DNA of 39,702 bases from Chloroflexota bacterium (GTDB taxonomy: Bacteria > Chloroflexota > Anaerolineae > Caldilineales > Caldilineaceae). The position numbers and the translations under genes are program-made. The stretch covers positions 1 to 39,702 of the forward strand of contig JAGWYN010000039.1 in assembly GCA_018969295.1 (NCBI GenBank), read 5' to 3'. This document shows positions 23,412 through 31,903 of this stretch, in pieces (within the stretch, counting starts at the first letter, position 1; every line of letters begins with the position of its first letter). The notes beneath the pieces are model-generated. The model searched no databases, was not told where the DNA came from, and saw only the letters and a list, made by a program, of their open reading frames with translations.

Positions 23412-23762
23412 ACAGAGGGACGTGGGGGCAGACGGTTCCCCCAACCTGTGAAAGACCGCCTCGCTGACCGGCTGCCCCTCACGCAGATGCTCATCCAGGA
23501 TCCGGCGCAGCAACGGCTCGTCGACGCTGTGATACCAGATTCCGTCCGGGTAGACGACCAACAAAGGCCCGTTGTAGCAGACCCCTAGACAAGGGGTTTT
23601 GCCCCGCTTGACCCGCAGAGGGTTGTCGTAGGCGCCCAGATCGCCCAACAGCCTGCCCAACAGACGATAAAGGTGCTCTGCCTGGCCCGACGGGTCACAG
23701 TAGGCGCCGGTACAAAGAAACAGATGGCGTGCGTAAGGCGCCATCTCAGGTGCATCGTGCAT
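23385..23762 (-). CDS. Thioredoxin-like [2Fe-2S] ferredoxin
   Basis: 125 residues, the size of the Aquifex-type thioredoxin-fold ferredoxins. Cys pairs are LCTGAYCDPSG near residues 17-22 and TPCLGVCYNGP near 58-62, followed by the typical VVYPDGIWYHSV. It should carry one [2Fe-2S] cluster and transfer electrons, with partner unknown. The ATG at 23762 has GGGGA about seven bases upstream; longer upstream readings in the frame are not conserved-looking. The last nine residues (SSAGGSTAQ region) lie within the overlap with the end of tlyA. It has an extended -10 upstream. Confidence 0.88.
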   Translation of the reverse strand: MHDAPEMAPYARHLFLCTGAYCDPSGQAEHLYRLLGRLLGDLGAYDNPLRVKRGKTPCLGVCYNGPLLVVYPDGIWYHSVDEPLLRRILDEHLREGQPVSEAVFHRLGEPSAPTSLCSAGGSTAQ

Positions 23763-23824
23763 GGCTTTTCCCCATCTTTTTGTCCGATTTCTTGCCAGAA
23801 GGGATCTGGCAGAGATTGCTCGAC

Positions 23825-23833
23825 AGTATAGCA
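23825..23833 (-). promoter_or_regulatory. Extended -10 for the ferredoxin gene
   Basis: Minus strand TGC-TATACT-G, with TATACT at 23830-23825. The predicted start near 23818 gives a ~55-nt leader. No convincing -35. The whole ferredoxin/NUDIX gap (23763-24111) otherwise holds only this promoter, the opposing one and no ORF worth calling. Confidence 0.5.
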
Positions 23834-23903
23834 GAGCGGTGCCCGCAGCTTGGAGAAGCAGCTTCCAATGCAACGACAGAGGAACAATCGCCGCCTTCTG
23901 GCT

Positions 23904-23933
23904 TTGGCAACTCTCTCGGGAAGGGCCTATACT
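23904..23933 (+). promoter_or_regulatory. Promoter for NUDIX and epimerase genes
   Basis: TTGGCA (23904-23909), 18-nt spacer, TATACT (23928-23933). The predicted start near 23940 gives a long ~170-nt leader before the NUDIX ATG. Confidence 0.55.
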
Positions 23934-24111
23934 TGTAGACAAGGCCAGCGTTCTGCTGCGCCCCCTCTGCCCCATCGGCTGCCCCATCGGCACGAAGAAG
24001 ATGGCAGAGAGTTCTCAACAAGATCGGGGGGGAAGACGAGATTCCCCCAGCTTCAGCCTTGGGGAGTCTGTTCCAAAAACAGCCTCTGCCCAGGCCCCAA
24101 AGAACGAAAGT

Positions 24112-24666
24112 ATGAGCCAGCATCTCTATCAATTTTGCCCGCGCTGCGCACACCTGCTCGAAGATCGTCTCCTGGCAGGGAAATCGCGCCGCAGCTGCCC
24201 ATCCTGTGGGTTTCTCCATTTTCCAGACCCCAAAGTTGCAGTGGTCGGCCTGATCGAAGCAGAGCGCCAAATCCTGCTGGTTCGGCGGGCAGTCGAACCA
24301 GGCTGTGGCCTGTGGGCGCTGCCAGGCGGCTACATGGATGCCGACGAACTGCCGGCTGCGGCACTGCAGCGCGAGGTGGCTGAAGAAGCAGGGATGGCTG
24401 TGGCAGTGGGTGAGCTGCTCGACATTTTTCCGATGGTCAACCACGGGGGCGCCAGCTTGGGGATTGTCCTGGCATTTCATGGCTGGCCCATCGAACCGTC
24501 ATCGGTGCCTGTCGCTGCCGACGACGCCGACGCGGCCGAGTGGTTCCACGCCGAAACCTTGCCATCCACCTTGGCCTTTGCATCGACCCAGCGGCTGCTG
24601 ACACGCTGGTGCGACCAGCAAAAGAGCTCTCTGCTGGCCCGGAGACAGGCCGCAACGCCCCACTGA
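24112..24666 (+). CDS. NUDIX hydrolase with N-terminal zinc ribbon
   Basis: 184 residues. A zinc ribbon (Cys 9, 12, 29, 32: FCPRC...SCPSC) is followed by a Nudix fold with the complete box GGYMDADELPAAALQREVAEEAGM (residues 72-95; shown split: G, E, REVxEExG). The family hydrolyses nucleoside diphosphates linked to another moiety; zinc-ribbon members often use NADH or ADP-ribose. The exact substrate is not readable. The ATG at 24112 is chosen because upstream in-frame sequence is not family-like, though the ribosome binding site is only AAAG. It lies 14 bp upstream of the epimerase gene, which probably shares its mRNA. Confidence 0.9.
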   Translation: MSQHLYQFCPRCAHLLEDRLLAGKSRRSCPSCGFLHFPDPKVAVVGLIEAERQILLVRRAVEPGCGLWALPGGYMDADELPAAALQREVAEEAGMAVAVGELLDIFPMVNHGGASLGIVLAFHGWPIEPSSVPVAADDADAAEWFHAETLPSTLAFASTQRLLTRWCDQQKSSLLARRQAATPH

Positions 24667-24680
24667 GAAGAGAAATCGCC

Positions 24681-25757
24681 ATGCAATCTGAAACCAACCA
24701 CCCCTCTGCAGCAGAGAGCCCCAAAACCTTCCTGATCACTGGCGGGGCCGGCTTTCTCGGCATCAACTTGATACGCTTCTTGCTGGCACGCGGCCACCAC
24801 ATCGTCTCCCTTGACATCGCTGACTTTCCCTACCCAGAACGCCCCCAGATCACTGCGATCCGCGGCGACATCCGCGACCCCGCCCAGGTCGACCAGGCCA
24901 TGACAGGGGTCGACCTCGTCGTCCATACCGCTGCTGCCCTGCCCCTCTACTCCCCGAAAGACATCTACACCACCGACATCGACGGCAGCCGCAACGTTCT
25001 GCAGGCGGCGCTGGCGCACCGGGTCGAACGCTGCATCCACATCTCTTCCACCGCGGTCTATGGGATCCCAGACCACCACCCGCTCACCGAGACCGACCGG
25101 ATGCAAGGGGTCGGCCCCTACGGAGAAGCCAAAGTTCAGGTCGAAGAGCTCTGCCACGCCTATCGCGCGCAGGGGCTGTGCATCCCGATCCTCCGCCCCA
25201 AATCGTTTGTCGGGCCAGAACGGCTCGGCGTCTTCGCACTTTTTTACGACTGGGCCAAGGACGGCAAAAACTTTCCTGTGCTCGGATCCGGCCACAACCG
25301 CTATCAGCTGCTCGATGTCGAGGATCTCTGCGCGGCCATCTACCTGGCTGCCACCTTGCCCTGCAGCCAGACCAACGATGTCTTCAACATCGGAGCCAAA
25401 ATATTCACAACCCTCCGAGAGGATTATCAGGCAGTGCTGGACTACGCCGGCCACGGCCGCCGCATCATCCCCCTCCCGGCAGCCCCTGCCATCTGGACCC
25501 TGCGGGCGCTCGAAAAAATCCACCTCTCGCCGCTCTACCGTTGGGTCTACGAGACCGTGACGGAAGACTCGTTTGTCTCGATCGAAAAGGCAGAACGCCT
25601 CCTCGGTTTTCGCCCGCGCTACTCCAACCAAGAAGCCCTGATCCGCAACTACCAGTGGTACATCGACCACCTGCAAGACTTTGCAGGCCAGTCCGGGGTG
25701 TCACACCGGGTCCCTTGGAAACAAGGGGCGCTGGCCGTCGCCAAGTGGTTCTTCTGA
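24681..25757 (+). CDS. NAD-dependent epimerase/dehydratase (extended SDR)
   Basis: 358 residues. N-terminal Rossmann motif GGAGFLG, acidic end of strand 2 (SLDIADF), HTAAALP, catalytic SST in HISSTAVYG and Y-x3-K in GPYGEAK. The C-terminal part carries substrate-binding RPKSFVGPERLG. Extended SDRs of this kind act on nucleotide sugars or, in the 3-beta-HSD-like branch, on sterol/isoprenoid alcohols; the substrate cannot be told. The ATG at 24681 is 14 bp after the NUDIX stop with GAGAAGAG upstream. A much longer reading starting inside the NUDIX gene is an artefact. Convergent with the next gene (25-bp gap). Confidence 0.9.
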   Translation: MQSETNHPSAAESPKTFLITGGAGFLGINLIRFLLARGHHIVSLDIADFPYPERPQITAIRGDIRDPAQVDQAMTGVDLVVHTAAALPLYSPKDIYTTDIDGSRNVLQAALAHRVERCIHISSTAVYGIPDHHPLTETDRMQGVGPYGEAKVQVEELCHAYRAQGLCIPILRPKSFVGPERLGVFALFYDWAKDGKNFPVLGSGHNRYQLLDVEDLCAAIYLAATLPCSQTNDVFNIGAKIFTTLREDYQAVLDYAGHGRRIIPLPAAPAIWTLRALEKIHLSPLYRWVYETVTEDSFVSIEKAERLLGFRPRYSNQEALIRNYQWYIDHLQDFAGQSGVSHRVPWKQGALAVAKWFF

Positions 25758-25782
25758 CCCCCCGGCAACTGCCAGCGCTGAC

Positions 25783-26274
25783 TCATTTTCTGTCGATCGG
25801 AATTTGCTCCGAATCCGGTTCTGCACCGGGGACTGGCGGCTCCTCTGGCGCCGACCGCTGGGCCCTGGCCTCCAGATCATGGGCGATCCGGTCAAGCTGG
25901 GCGCTGAAGGCCTGCAGCCCACCTTTCAACGTCTCCGCCAGCTCGTTGACCAGCTTGCTGGAAGCCATCTTTTCGCCGATCTCCTCGGCGATCTCTTCTG
26001 TCTTCTCCTTGAGCTCCTTGGCTTCTCGCGAAGCCGCTACCTGGTGAAAGCTGTTCTCCAGCGTCGCAGCGATCTGTTCGGCGCCTGTGCGCAGATCGTT
26101 CTCCAACTGACGGCGCTGGTCGCTCTGCCACCACTGCTGCCCCAGAGTGCTCAGCCGGTTGGCCAGCCCCCCCAGCTCGTCCATCAGCTCCTGTGCCGCC
26201 TGTCCGACTGGACTGTCCCCTCCTCGCGGTTCAGCCCCCTGCGGATTCGTCTTGGCCTGTTCGTTGTTTTCCAT
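25783..26274 (-). CDS. Amphipathic helical / coiled-coil protein of unknown function
   Basis: 163 residues, highly charged and almost entirely predicted helix between a polar N-terminus and a Pro/Glu-rich C-terminus. Heptad-like patterns run through residues ~30-135 (QELMDELGGLANRLSTLG, AEQIAATLENSFHQV, KELKEKTEEIAEEIGEKM, LVNELAETLKGGLQAF). No signal peptide, membrane helix or Cys. This resembles phasin- or apolipoprotein-like and stress-associated helical proteins, but no family is assigned. The start is preceded by AAAGGCAACGGGGGTCT. Own promoter with extended -10 at 26351-26343. A lipid-droplet coat role (with the WS/DGAT) is only a thought. Confidence 0.7.
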   Translation of the reverse strand: MENNEQAKTNPQGAEPRGGDSPVGQAAQELMDELGGLANRLSTLGQQWWQSDQRRQLENDLRTGAEQIAATLENSFHQVAASREAKELKEKTEEIAEEIGEKMASSKLVNELAETLKGGLQAFSAQLDRIAHDLEARAQRSAPEEPPVPGAEPDSEQIPIDRK

Positions 26275-26342
26275 AGACCCCCGTTGCCTTTCTGTCCGTC
26301 AAACGTGCCATACACAGTCAATTGCATGGAGACTCCAGCTCC

Positions 26343-26351
26343 AGTATAGCA
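26343..26351 (-). promoter_or_regulatory. Extended -10 for the coiled-coil protein gene
   Basis: Minus strand TGC-TATACT-G, TATACT at 26348-26343; predicted start near 26336, leader ~62 nt. In the same divergent gap ATTGCATG occurs at 26322-26329 and 26394-26401 on the plus strand, flanking this promoter. Confidence 0.5.
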
Positions 26352-26448
26352 TGGTTCGAACGGCCCGTACAGCCCCCCTCCCAGCACCCAAAAATTGCAT
26401 GATCCAGCTGCCCACAAATGGACGTATACTGAAAAGAGGGAGGAGAGT

Positions 26449-27957
26449 ATGCAGCTGGTTGCCACGAAATATCAGATACCACCGTTGCCTGGGGAGATAG
26501 TAGCCCGGCCGTCGCTGTTGGGGTGGCTGGACAGGGCGATCCTGGCAGGGGCACGGCTTCTCCTGCTCTCCGCACCCGCCGGGTATGGAAAAACGACGCT
26601 GCTGCAGCAGTGGGGAGCAGCGCAAAGGATGGGCATGGCCTGGCTGACCGTCGACAGCAGCGACAACGCCCCCCAGCATTTTTGGGCCTATCTGCTGGCT
26701 GCGCTGCGACAAGGGGTTTCCCTGCCCTGCACAGGGGCAGGGAGGATGTTGCTCTCCACCCCGACGGCCAGCAGCGATCTGCTGGCGTTGCTCGCCAACG
26801 AGATCGCTGCCGCCAGGGAACCGATCGCGCTCGTCCTGGACAACTACCAGACGATCGAGGCCGAACCCATCCATGCGGCCGTCACCTCTCTGCTCCAGTA
26901 TGCACCACCCAACCTGCATCTTGTCATTGCAACCCGCTCTCCCCTCCCCCTGCCGCTGGCTCAGCTGCGCGGCCGCAACCAGCTCTGGGAGCTGGGGCCG
27001 CACGACCTGGCCTGCGACGACGCGACCGCCACAGCGCTGCTGACCGCCCAGGTGCCTGAACTCCCCCCGACCCTGTCGGCACAGATCAACGCCGGCCTCG
27101 AAGGGTGGGTGGCCGGACTGCGCATGACAGCGTTCGCGCTGGCCAACCACAACGACCCTGCCACCTGGCCGCAAACCGTCCTCAACAGCCAACACAAACT
27201 CCAGGAATACCTGGCCACAGAGGTACTGGAGCGCCAGCCGGCCGACATACAACAGTTTCTGACCCGGACCGCCGTCGCCGAACACCTGTGCGCGCCCCTC
27301 TGCGCTGCACTGCTGGAGGGCAGCACAGCACAGAGCAAAGCAGCGCTGCTCCTCGAACAGCTGGCCACACAAAATCTTTTCGTCGCTGCCCTCGACCCGG
27401 AACGGCGCTGGTACCGCTGCCACACGCTGCTGCGGGGGCTGCTGCTCCAGCGGCTTGCAGCTGCCGAACCGCAGACCGTTCCCCTCCTGCACCAACGCGC
27501 CAGCCAGTGGTACCACGGGGCCGGGCTCTGGAAGGAGGCGATCGAACAGGCCTTGCTGGCGAACAACCAGGCCAGAGCCGTCGACCTGGTCAGAGCCCTG
27601 GCAGAAACGCTGGTTGGTCAGGGGGCGGCCGACGCGCTCTGCCGGTGGGTCGCACGGTTGCCCGACGACCTGCTGGCTGGCAGCTCGCCGCCCCCTGTAC
27701 CCGCCTACGCCGGGCGGCGCCCCCCCCCGCCCGACAGCACCATGCTCGCTCCCATCCTGGAACCACTCCCCGAAGCACTGAGCAGGCGGGAGCTGCAGGT
27801 GTTGCAGCTGGTCGAGGCTGGGCTGTCGAATGGCGACATCGCCCGCCAGCTGACTGTAGCACCTTGCACAGTCAAAACCCACATTCACTCCATCTTTCGC
27901 AAACTGCAGGTGACCCGCCGGGCCCAGGCCATCGCCCGCGCCCGGCAGCCGCACTGA
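26449..27957 (+). CDS. Short MalT/LAL-type LuxR transcription regulator
   Basis: 502 residues. STAND-type NTPase at the N-terminus: Walker A SAPAGYGKTT near 42-51, Walker B ALVLDNYQ near 125, winged-helix region with EVLERQPADIQQFL, then RASQWYHGAGLWKEAIEQAL, the usual beginning of the helical arm. After ~35 further residues and a Pro-rich stretch (SSPPPVPAYAGRRPPPP) it goes straight to a C-terminal LuxR HTH (LSRRELQVLQLVEAGLSNGDIA, ~442-500). MalT-like proteins are normally ~850-950 residues with a long TPR-like sensor between these parts; here it is absent. The ATG at 26449 has GGAGGAG upstream; -10-like TATACT is at 26425-26430. The secreted-protein gene downstream is a possible target. 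Confidence 0.88.
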   Translation: MQLVATKYQIPPLPGEIVARPSLLGWLDRAILAGARLLLLSAPAGYGKTTLLQQWGAAQRMGMAWLTVDSSDNAPQHFWAYLLAALRQGVSLPCTGAGRMLLSTPTASSDLLALLANEIAAAREPIALVLDNYQTIEAEPIHAAVTSLLQYAPPNLHLVIATRSPLPLPLAQLRGRNQLWELGPHDLACDDATATALLTAQVPELPPTLSAQINAGLEGWVAGLRMTAFALANHNDPATWPQTVLNSQHKLQEYLATEVLERQPADIQQFLTRTAVAEHLCAPLCAALLEGSTAQSKAALLLEQLATQNLFVAALDPERRWYRCHTLLRGLLLQRLAAAEPQTVPLLHQRASQWYHGAGLWKEAIEQALLANNQARAVDLVRALAETLVGQGAADALCRWVARLPDDLLAGSSPPPVPAYAGRRPPPPDSTMLAPILEPLPEALSRRELQVLQLVEAGLSNGDIARQLTVAPCTVKTHIHSIFRKLQVTRRAQAIARARQPH

Positions 27958-28112
27958 GCGACATCCTCCCTGGCTCCACCTTTTTTCTACCCCAGGGTGG
28001 ATGACAGCCCCCTTTTTTCTTTCTATGCTGATAGTGAAGGAGTGATCCGGAGGTCGATAAAGATGCAGAACGGGTAGGTAGAGGAGACCCGCGTTGCGCG
28101 AAAGGAGGACAT

Positions 28113-29111
28113 ATGTCGCGCAATTGGTTGAAACTGTCTGGTGTTCTGTGGATCGCTGTCCTGGCCATGCTGCTGATGGTGGTTCCGGTGCTGGCGGAGA
28201 CACCATTGGGGGCAGGGCCTGACAACCCGCTGAGCCCGAATGGGGAGTGGGTGGAGTTGCCGGTGGGGGCCATGCGGTTTTATGGCTTTCACGAGGAAGG
28301 GGACGGCGAAGAAGTCCGCGTGACGATGGAGGTTGTCCCACATTACGGTACAACGTTTGAGATTTGGTCGAAGGAAGAGGTTCGGATGTGGGCCGAGGAG
28401 CTGGACTTCACGGCGATCGGTGCGGGCACCTTCTCGCACGACTGCGAGCCGGACGATGAAGTCGGCAAGATGAACTGGCTGAGCACCTTCGCTTCTTCCG
28501 GCGACTACTTTGTCGTCGTGAAACACGAGGCCGGGCCGGTCAGCTACTACAAACTGACCGTCAGCGGCAAGGAAGTGTCGTTCCCGTTTGCGGCGGCACC
28601 TCAGCCGGCGGCAGCACCTCAGCCGGCGGCGGCACCTCAGCCGGCGGCAGCACCTCAGCCGGCAGCGGCACCTGCGGCTGCAATGGCCGGGGAGAGCCCT
28701 GGAACGGCAATGGCGCCGACGGGCAGCTGGATGGAACTGCCGGAAGGCAAGGAACATTGGTACCAGTTCTACTACCTGGCAGATACGGGGCCGGAGCATG
28801 ACGGCGATCTGCCTCTGATCACAGTGTCGATGTATGTTGAGGACCCGGTCGACAACGCCCGGTTCGATATCTGGACGCAGGAGGAGATCGACCGTCTGGT
28901 GGCTGAAGGGGAAGATATCACAGCCGCAGATCTCACCAAGGGCCACTGCGTCGGCACAGGCAGCACCGACGAGTTCAGGCACGAGGACTACAGCTGGAGC
29001 GGAACCTTCCCCACCACTGGCGTCTACTACGTGCGGGTCCAGCACACAGACTGCCGCTGTGAGCCAGCGTACTATCAGCTTCTTGTCTCTGGCAGCAGTG
29101 TCTCGTATTGA
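28113..29111 (+). CDS. Secreted protein with two homologous beta-domains and an Ala-Pro-Gln linker
   Basis: 332 residues. Signal peptide with a core LSGVLWIAVLAMLLMVVPVLA and likely cleavage after VLA. Domain 1 (~40-155) and domain 2 (~200-330) share GxW(V/M)ELP, (F/R)(E/D)IW(S/T)(K/Q)EE, a Cys-bearing loop, 'STFxxSGDYFVVVKH'/'GTFPTTGVYYVRVQH' and 'YYKLTVSG'/'YYQLLVSG', so they are duplicates. They resemble pre-peptidase C-terminal-like beta-sandwiches. The linker is four AAAPQP units plus an imperfect fifth. It has a very strong ribosome binding site, AAAGGAGG, five bases before ATG, suggesting high expression. Third codon positions use more G than neighbours. No enzyme motif; an envelope or matrix role is likely. 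Confidence 0.82.
   Translation: MSRNWLKLSGVLWIAVLAMLLMVVPVLAETPLGAGPDNPLSPNGEWVELPVGAMRFYGFHEEGDGEEVRVTMEVVPHYGTTFEIWSKEEVRMWAEELDFTAIGAGTFSHDCEPDDEVGKMNWLSTFASSGDYFVVVKHEAGPVSYYKLTVSGKEVSFPFAAAPQPAAAPQPAAAPQPAAAPQPAAAPAAAMAGESPGTAMAPTGSWMELPEGKEHWYQFYYLADTGPEHDGDLPLITVSMYVEDPVDNARFDIWTQEEIDRLVAEGEDITAADLTKGHCVGTGSTDEFRHEDYSWSGTFPTTGVYYVRVQHTDCRCEPAYYQLLVSGSSVSY
28590..28661 (+). repeat. Four 18-bp tandem units encoding AAAPQP
   Basis: GCGGC(G/A)GCACCTCAGCCG is repeated four times in frame, with third-base variation alternating between copies 1/3 and 2/4. This suggests duplication of a 36-bp pair. Confidence 0.9.
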
Positions 29112-29182
29112 GAGATCTGGCCAGAGGGGCCTCCGTGCTGAGTGCAGAGCATGGCCAGCACAGAGCAGAACTCGGTGAATGC

Positions 29183-29209
29183 GAGGGGTGCGCCAGCAAC
29201 GCACCCCTC
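29183..29209 (+). terminator. Hairpin behind the secreted-protein gene
   Basis: GAGGGGTGCG (29183-29192), a 7-nt loop, CGCACCCCTC (29200-29209): a perfect 10-bp GC-rich stem between the convergent secreted-protein and HAD genes. There is no proper T-run on either side, so it may be a terminator of the non-canonical type or an mRNA-stabilising end. Confidence 0.5.
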
Positions 29210-29263
29210 CACCATTTCTTGGGGCTGGAGCAGAGGCAACCGTCTGCCCTCGGCCTGCAGCCG

Positions 29264-29914
29264 TTACTCTGGCAGGTAGGCAGCAATCTCACGGTACGAG
29301 CTCCAGACCACGTCGGCGCCGGCAGCCACCAGCGCATCGGCAGAATAGGTGGTGGTCAGCCCGATCACATGACAGCCAGCAGCTTTGGCAGAACGCACAC
29401 CGTTGCGCGAGTCTTCGATCGCAACACAAAACTGGGTCGACACCCCCAACTGCTCAGCTGCACGCAGATAGGGCTCAGGGTCCGGTTTGGTACGGCTCAC
29501 ATCTTCAGCGGTGACGACTGCATCGAAGTAGCGGTGCAAGTCAAAACGGTCAAAGGCCAGCTGCTGGTTGGCACGCAAGGCAGAGGTCGCCAACCCAAAT
29601 GCCGCAAAATGGGGACGGCTGCGCTGAATAAAGTCGACCGCGCCCGGGATGTCCCGAACGCGGTCGGCCAGCTGCAAGAATGCCCGCTGTTTGGCGTCCA
29701 GCAATGCAGAGACAGATTGGCGCCCCCCCAGATAGTGGCGGTTGATATACTCGACCAGCTGGAGATCCGGAATCCCGATGAATTCATCCAGCAGTGTATC
29801 GGTCAGCTGCACCCCCTGCGCAGCCGCCATCGCTCGCATCGATTCATGGTGGAGTGCCTCTGAATCAATGATTACCCCATCCATGTCAAAAATAATTGCC
29901 TGAAACTTCTGCAT
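29264..29914 (-). CDS. HAD-superfamily phosphatase (beta-phosphoglucomutase/PGP-like)
   Basis: 216 residues. Motif I DMDGVIIDSE at residues ~10-19 (nucleophile and acid/base Asp), helical cap, motif II Thr/Ser in LATSALRAN, motif III Lys in SRTKPDPEPYL, motif IV IEDSRNGVRSAKAAG. This is the subfamily of beta-phosphoglucomutases and sugar/glycolate phosphatases; the substrate cannot be fixed. The ATG at 29914 has AAGGA eight bases upstream. It starts 49 bp after the second ABC transporter gene on the same strand, so it may be the last gene of that operon. Confidence 0.9.
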   Translation of the reverse strand: MQKFQAIIFDMDGVIIDSEALHHESMRAMAAAQGVQLTDTLLDEFIGIPDLQLVEYINRHYLGGRQSVSALLDAKQRAFLQLADRVRDIPGAVDFIQRSRPHFAAFGLATSALRANQQLAFDRFDLHRYFDAVVTAEDVSRTKPDPEPYLRAAEQLGVSTQFCVAIEDSRNGVRSAKAAGCHVIGLTTTYSADALVAAGADVVWSSYREIAAYLPE

Positions 29915-29963
29915 AGCTGTTTTCCTTCACAAGCTCCTGAACAACTCGTTGCGCTTCTGTGCG

Positions 29964-31826
29964 CTACTGCGCGCCGGCCGGACGATGCCACTGCATGGTG
30001 TAGAGCCGGTAGTAATCACCTCGCTCTGCCAGCAGCTGCTGGTGGCTGCCCCGTTCGATCACCCGGCCACGGTCCATGACAATGATCTGGTCGGCGTTGA
30101 CAATGGTGCTGAGGCGATGGGCAATCACAAAGGTGGTGCGGCCCGCCATCAAGGTATCCATCGCACGTTGAATGATCTGCTCGGTCGCCGTGTCGACGCT
30201 GCTCGTCGCTTCATCCAGGATCAGGATGCGCGGGTTGGCCAGCAGAGCACGGGCAAATGAGATCAGCTGACGCTGGCCAGCGCTGAAGTTGCTGCCGTTT
30301 TCTTCGACCCGGGTCGCGTAGCCCTCAGGCAGCGCCACAATGAAATCGTGAACCCCTACCGCCCTGGCTGCGGCCTCCACCTCCACCGCAGAGGCCTCCA
30401 AACGTCCATAGCGGATGTTGTCAGCCAGCGTGCCGCTGAACAAGAAAGGATCCTGCAGCACAATGCCCATCTGCGCATGGAGGCTGGCCAGGGTGATGTC
30501 GCGGACATCCTGGCCATCTACGCGCACGCTGCCTGCACTGACGTCGAAAAAACGGGCAAGCAGACGGATCACCGTGCTCTTGCCCGCCCCTGTCTCACCG
30601 ACCAGAGCAATGCGATCCCCCGGCGCAGCATGGATCGAGACATCTTCCAGCACAGGTTCGTCGTCTTTGTAGCGAAAGATGACATGCTCGAAATCGACCT
30701 CTCCCCGGAGCGGCCCGATCGGCAACGCACCAGGCCAATCCGCCAGGTCAGGCTCGGTGTCCAGCAACGCAAAAATCCGCTCACAGGAAGTCATAGTGGC
30801 CTGGAAGGTGTTGTAGCGCTGAGCCAGCTCGCGGATCGGTTCAAAAAAACGCTCGATGTAGAGCACAAAGGCCACCAGCACCCCTGCGCTCAAGGTGTCG
30901 CCCATTACCAGCCAGCCGCCGACCCCCAACACCAGCGCCATGGAAAGGGACCCGATGAAGTCAACCCCCGGAAAAAAAATGGCCGACAGCTTGGTGGCAC
31001 GGACGTTGGCGTCGAAAAAGGAACGGTTGAGATCGTCAAAGTGCCAGAAACTGCGCTGCTCACGGTTGAAACTGCGCGTCACACGCACGCCAGCGATCGA
31101 CTCGTTGAGGTAGCCGTTGATGATCGAGAGCCGCTGGCGGCTGGCACGATAGGCCTCCCGCACATGGTGGCGCCAATAGTTGGTCAACAGCACCATCGGC
31201 GGGATCATCGCAAACACGACCAGCGCCAGCCGCCACTCCAGCGCCAGCATCGCCGCCGAGATCCCCACCAGGTTGAGCGTGGAGCGTGCCTGCCCCGTGA
31301 TCGACCAGGTGAGAAACTCCTGCAGCACACCGACATCGCCGATCAGACGGCTCATCAGACGCCCCACACTCATGTTGTTGTGAAAATTCAACGACAGACG
31401 GTGCAGATGTCGGAACAGCTCGGCACGCAGATCCGTGACCACACGCGTGCCGACAAACGCCATGATATGAATGCGCTGCCGGTTGGTCGCCCACTCGAAG
31501 AGCACAACCCCAGCCAACACCCCCCCCCAACGCTGCAGCTGCCCCACCTCCCCGGCCGCAATCGAGTCGATCGCCTGCCCAACCACCCACGGCCCGCTCA
31601 CCGACAGCACAGTCGAGACCGCCATCCAGATCACCGCCAGGATCAGCTGCCGTCGGTAGGGGCCAACATACCTGAAAAGCCGCAGCAGCAGCCGACCGTC
31701 GTACGCCTTGCCCAGCACGTCGTCGTCGCCGCCGTAAAGCAGCGATTCGACCTTGGCCTCGCGACGAGCGCGCGCCTCCGGCGTGTCTTGCGAGCGTTTC
31801 CAGATCTCGGCAGCAGAATTTGCCAT
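29964..31826 (-). CDS. ABC exporter half, consensus-site subunit (TM288/BmrD-like)
   Basis: 620 residues. A ~45-residue charged N-terminal extension, six membrane helices (from LILAVIWMAVSTVL), then the nucleotide-binding domain: Walker A GETGAGKST near 412, signature FSAGQRQ near 517, Walker B ILILDEATSSVD near 537 with the catalytic Glu kept, and the H-loop VIAHRLST. Fused TMD-NBD half-transporters of this type export drugs, lipids or peptides. The ATG at 31826 follows AAGGAGAGGA; a reading from 31868 is unlikely. It lies 66 bp behind its partner gene, whose Walker B is degenerate, so a heterodimer is expected. Substrate unknown. Confidence 0.93.
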   Translation of the reverse strand: MANSAAEIWKRSQDTPEARARREAKVESLLYGGDDDVLGKAYDGRLLLRLFRYVGPYRRQLILAVIWMAVSTVLSVSGPWVVGQAIDSIAAGEVGQLQRWGGVLAGVVLFEWATNRQRIHIMAFVGTRVVTDLRAELFRHLHRLSLNFHNNMSVGRLMSRLIGDVGVLQEFLTWSITGQARSTLNLVGISAAMLALEWRLALVVFAMIPPMVLLTNYWRHHVREAYRASRQRLSIINGYLNESIAGVRVTRSFNREQRSFWHFDDLNRSFFDANVRATKLSAIFFPGVDFIGSLSMALVLGVGGWLVMGDTLSAGVLVAFVLYIERFFEPIRELAQRYNTFQATMTSCERIFALLDTEPDLADWPGALPIGPLRGEVDFEHVIFRYKDDEPVLEDVSIHAAPGDRIALVGETGAGKSTVIRLLARFFDVSAGSVRVDGQDVRDITLASLHAQMGIVLQDPFLFSGTLADNIRYGRLEASAVEVEAAARAVGVHDFIVALPEGYATRVEENGSNFSAGQRQLISFARALLANPRILILDEATSSVDTATEQIIQRAMDTLMAGRTTFVIAHRLSTIVNADQIIVMDRGRVIERGSHQQLLAERGDYYRLYTMQWHRPAGAQ

Positions 31827-31853
31827 CTGAGTCCTCTCCTTGGCTGAATTGAC

Positions 31854-31903
31854 CTGCACCGTTCTCACTGCACCGTTCTCACTGCACCGTTCTCACTGCA
31901 CCG
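31854..31903 (-). repeat. 14-bp tandem repeat spanning the stop codon of the first ABC gene
   Basis: Plus-strand unit CTGCACCGTTCTCA occurs three times (31854-31895) plus a partial copy. On the coding strand it reads GTGCAGTGAGAACG, i.e. the last codons Val-Gln, the TGA stop and five more bases. The gene's own end has been copied into the spacer before the second ABC gene. Confidence 0.9.

Noticed and set aside
27965..28022. T-rich stretch after the LuxR gene as an intrinsic terminator
   Set aside because: Only CCACC/GGGTGG can pair, around a long loop, and the T-runs are not placed right after the stem.
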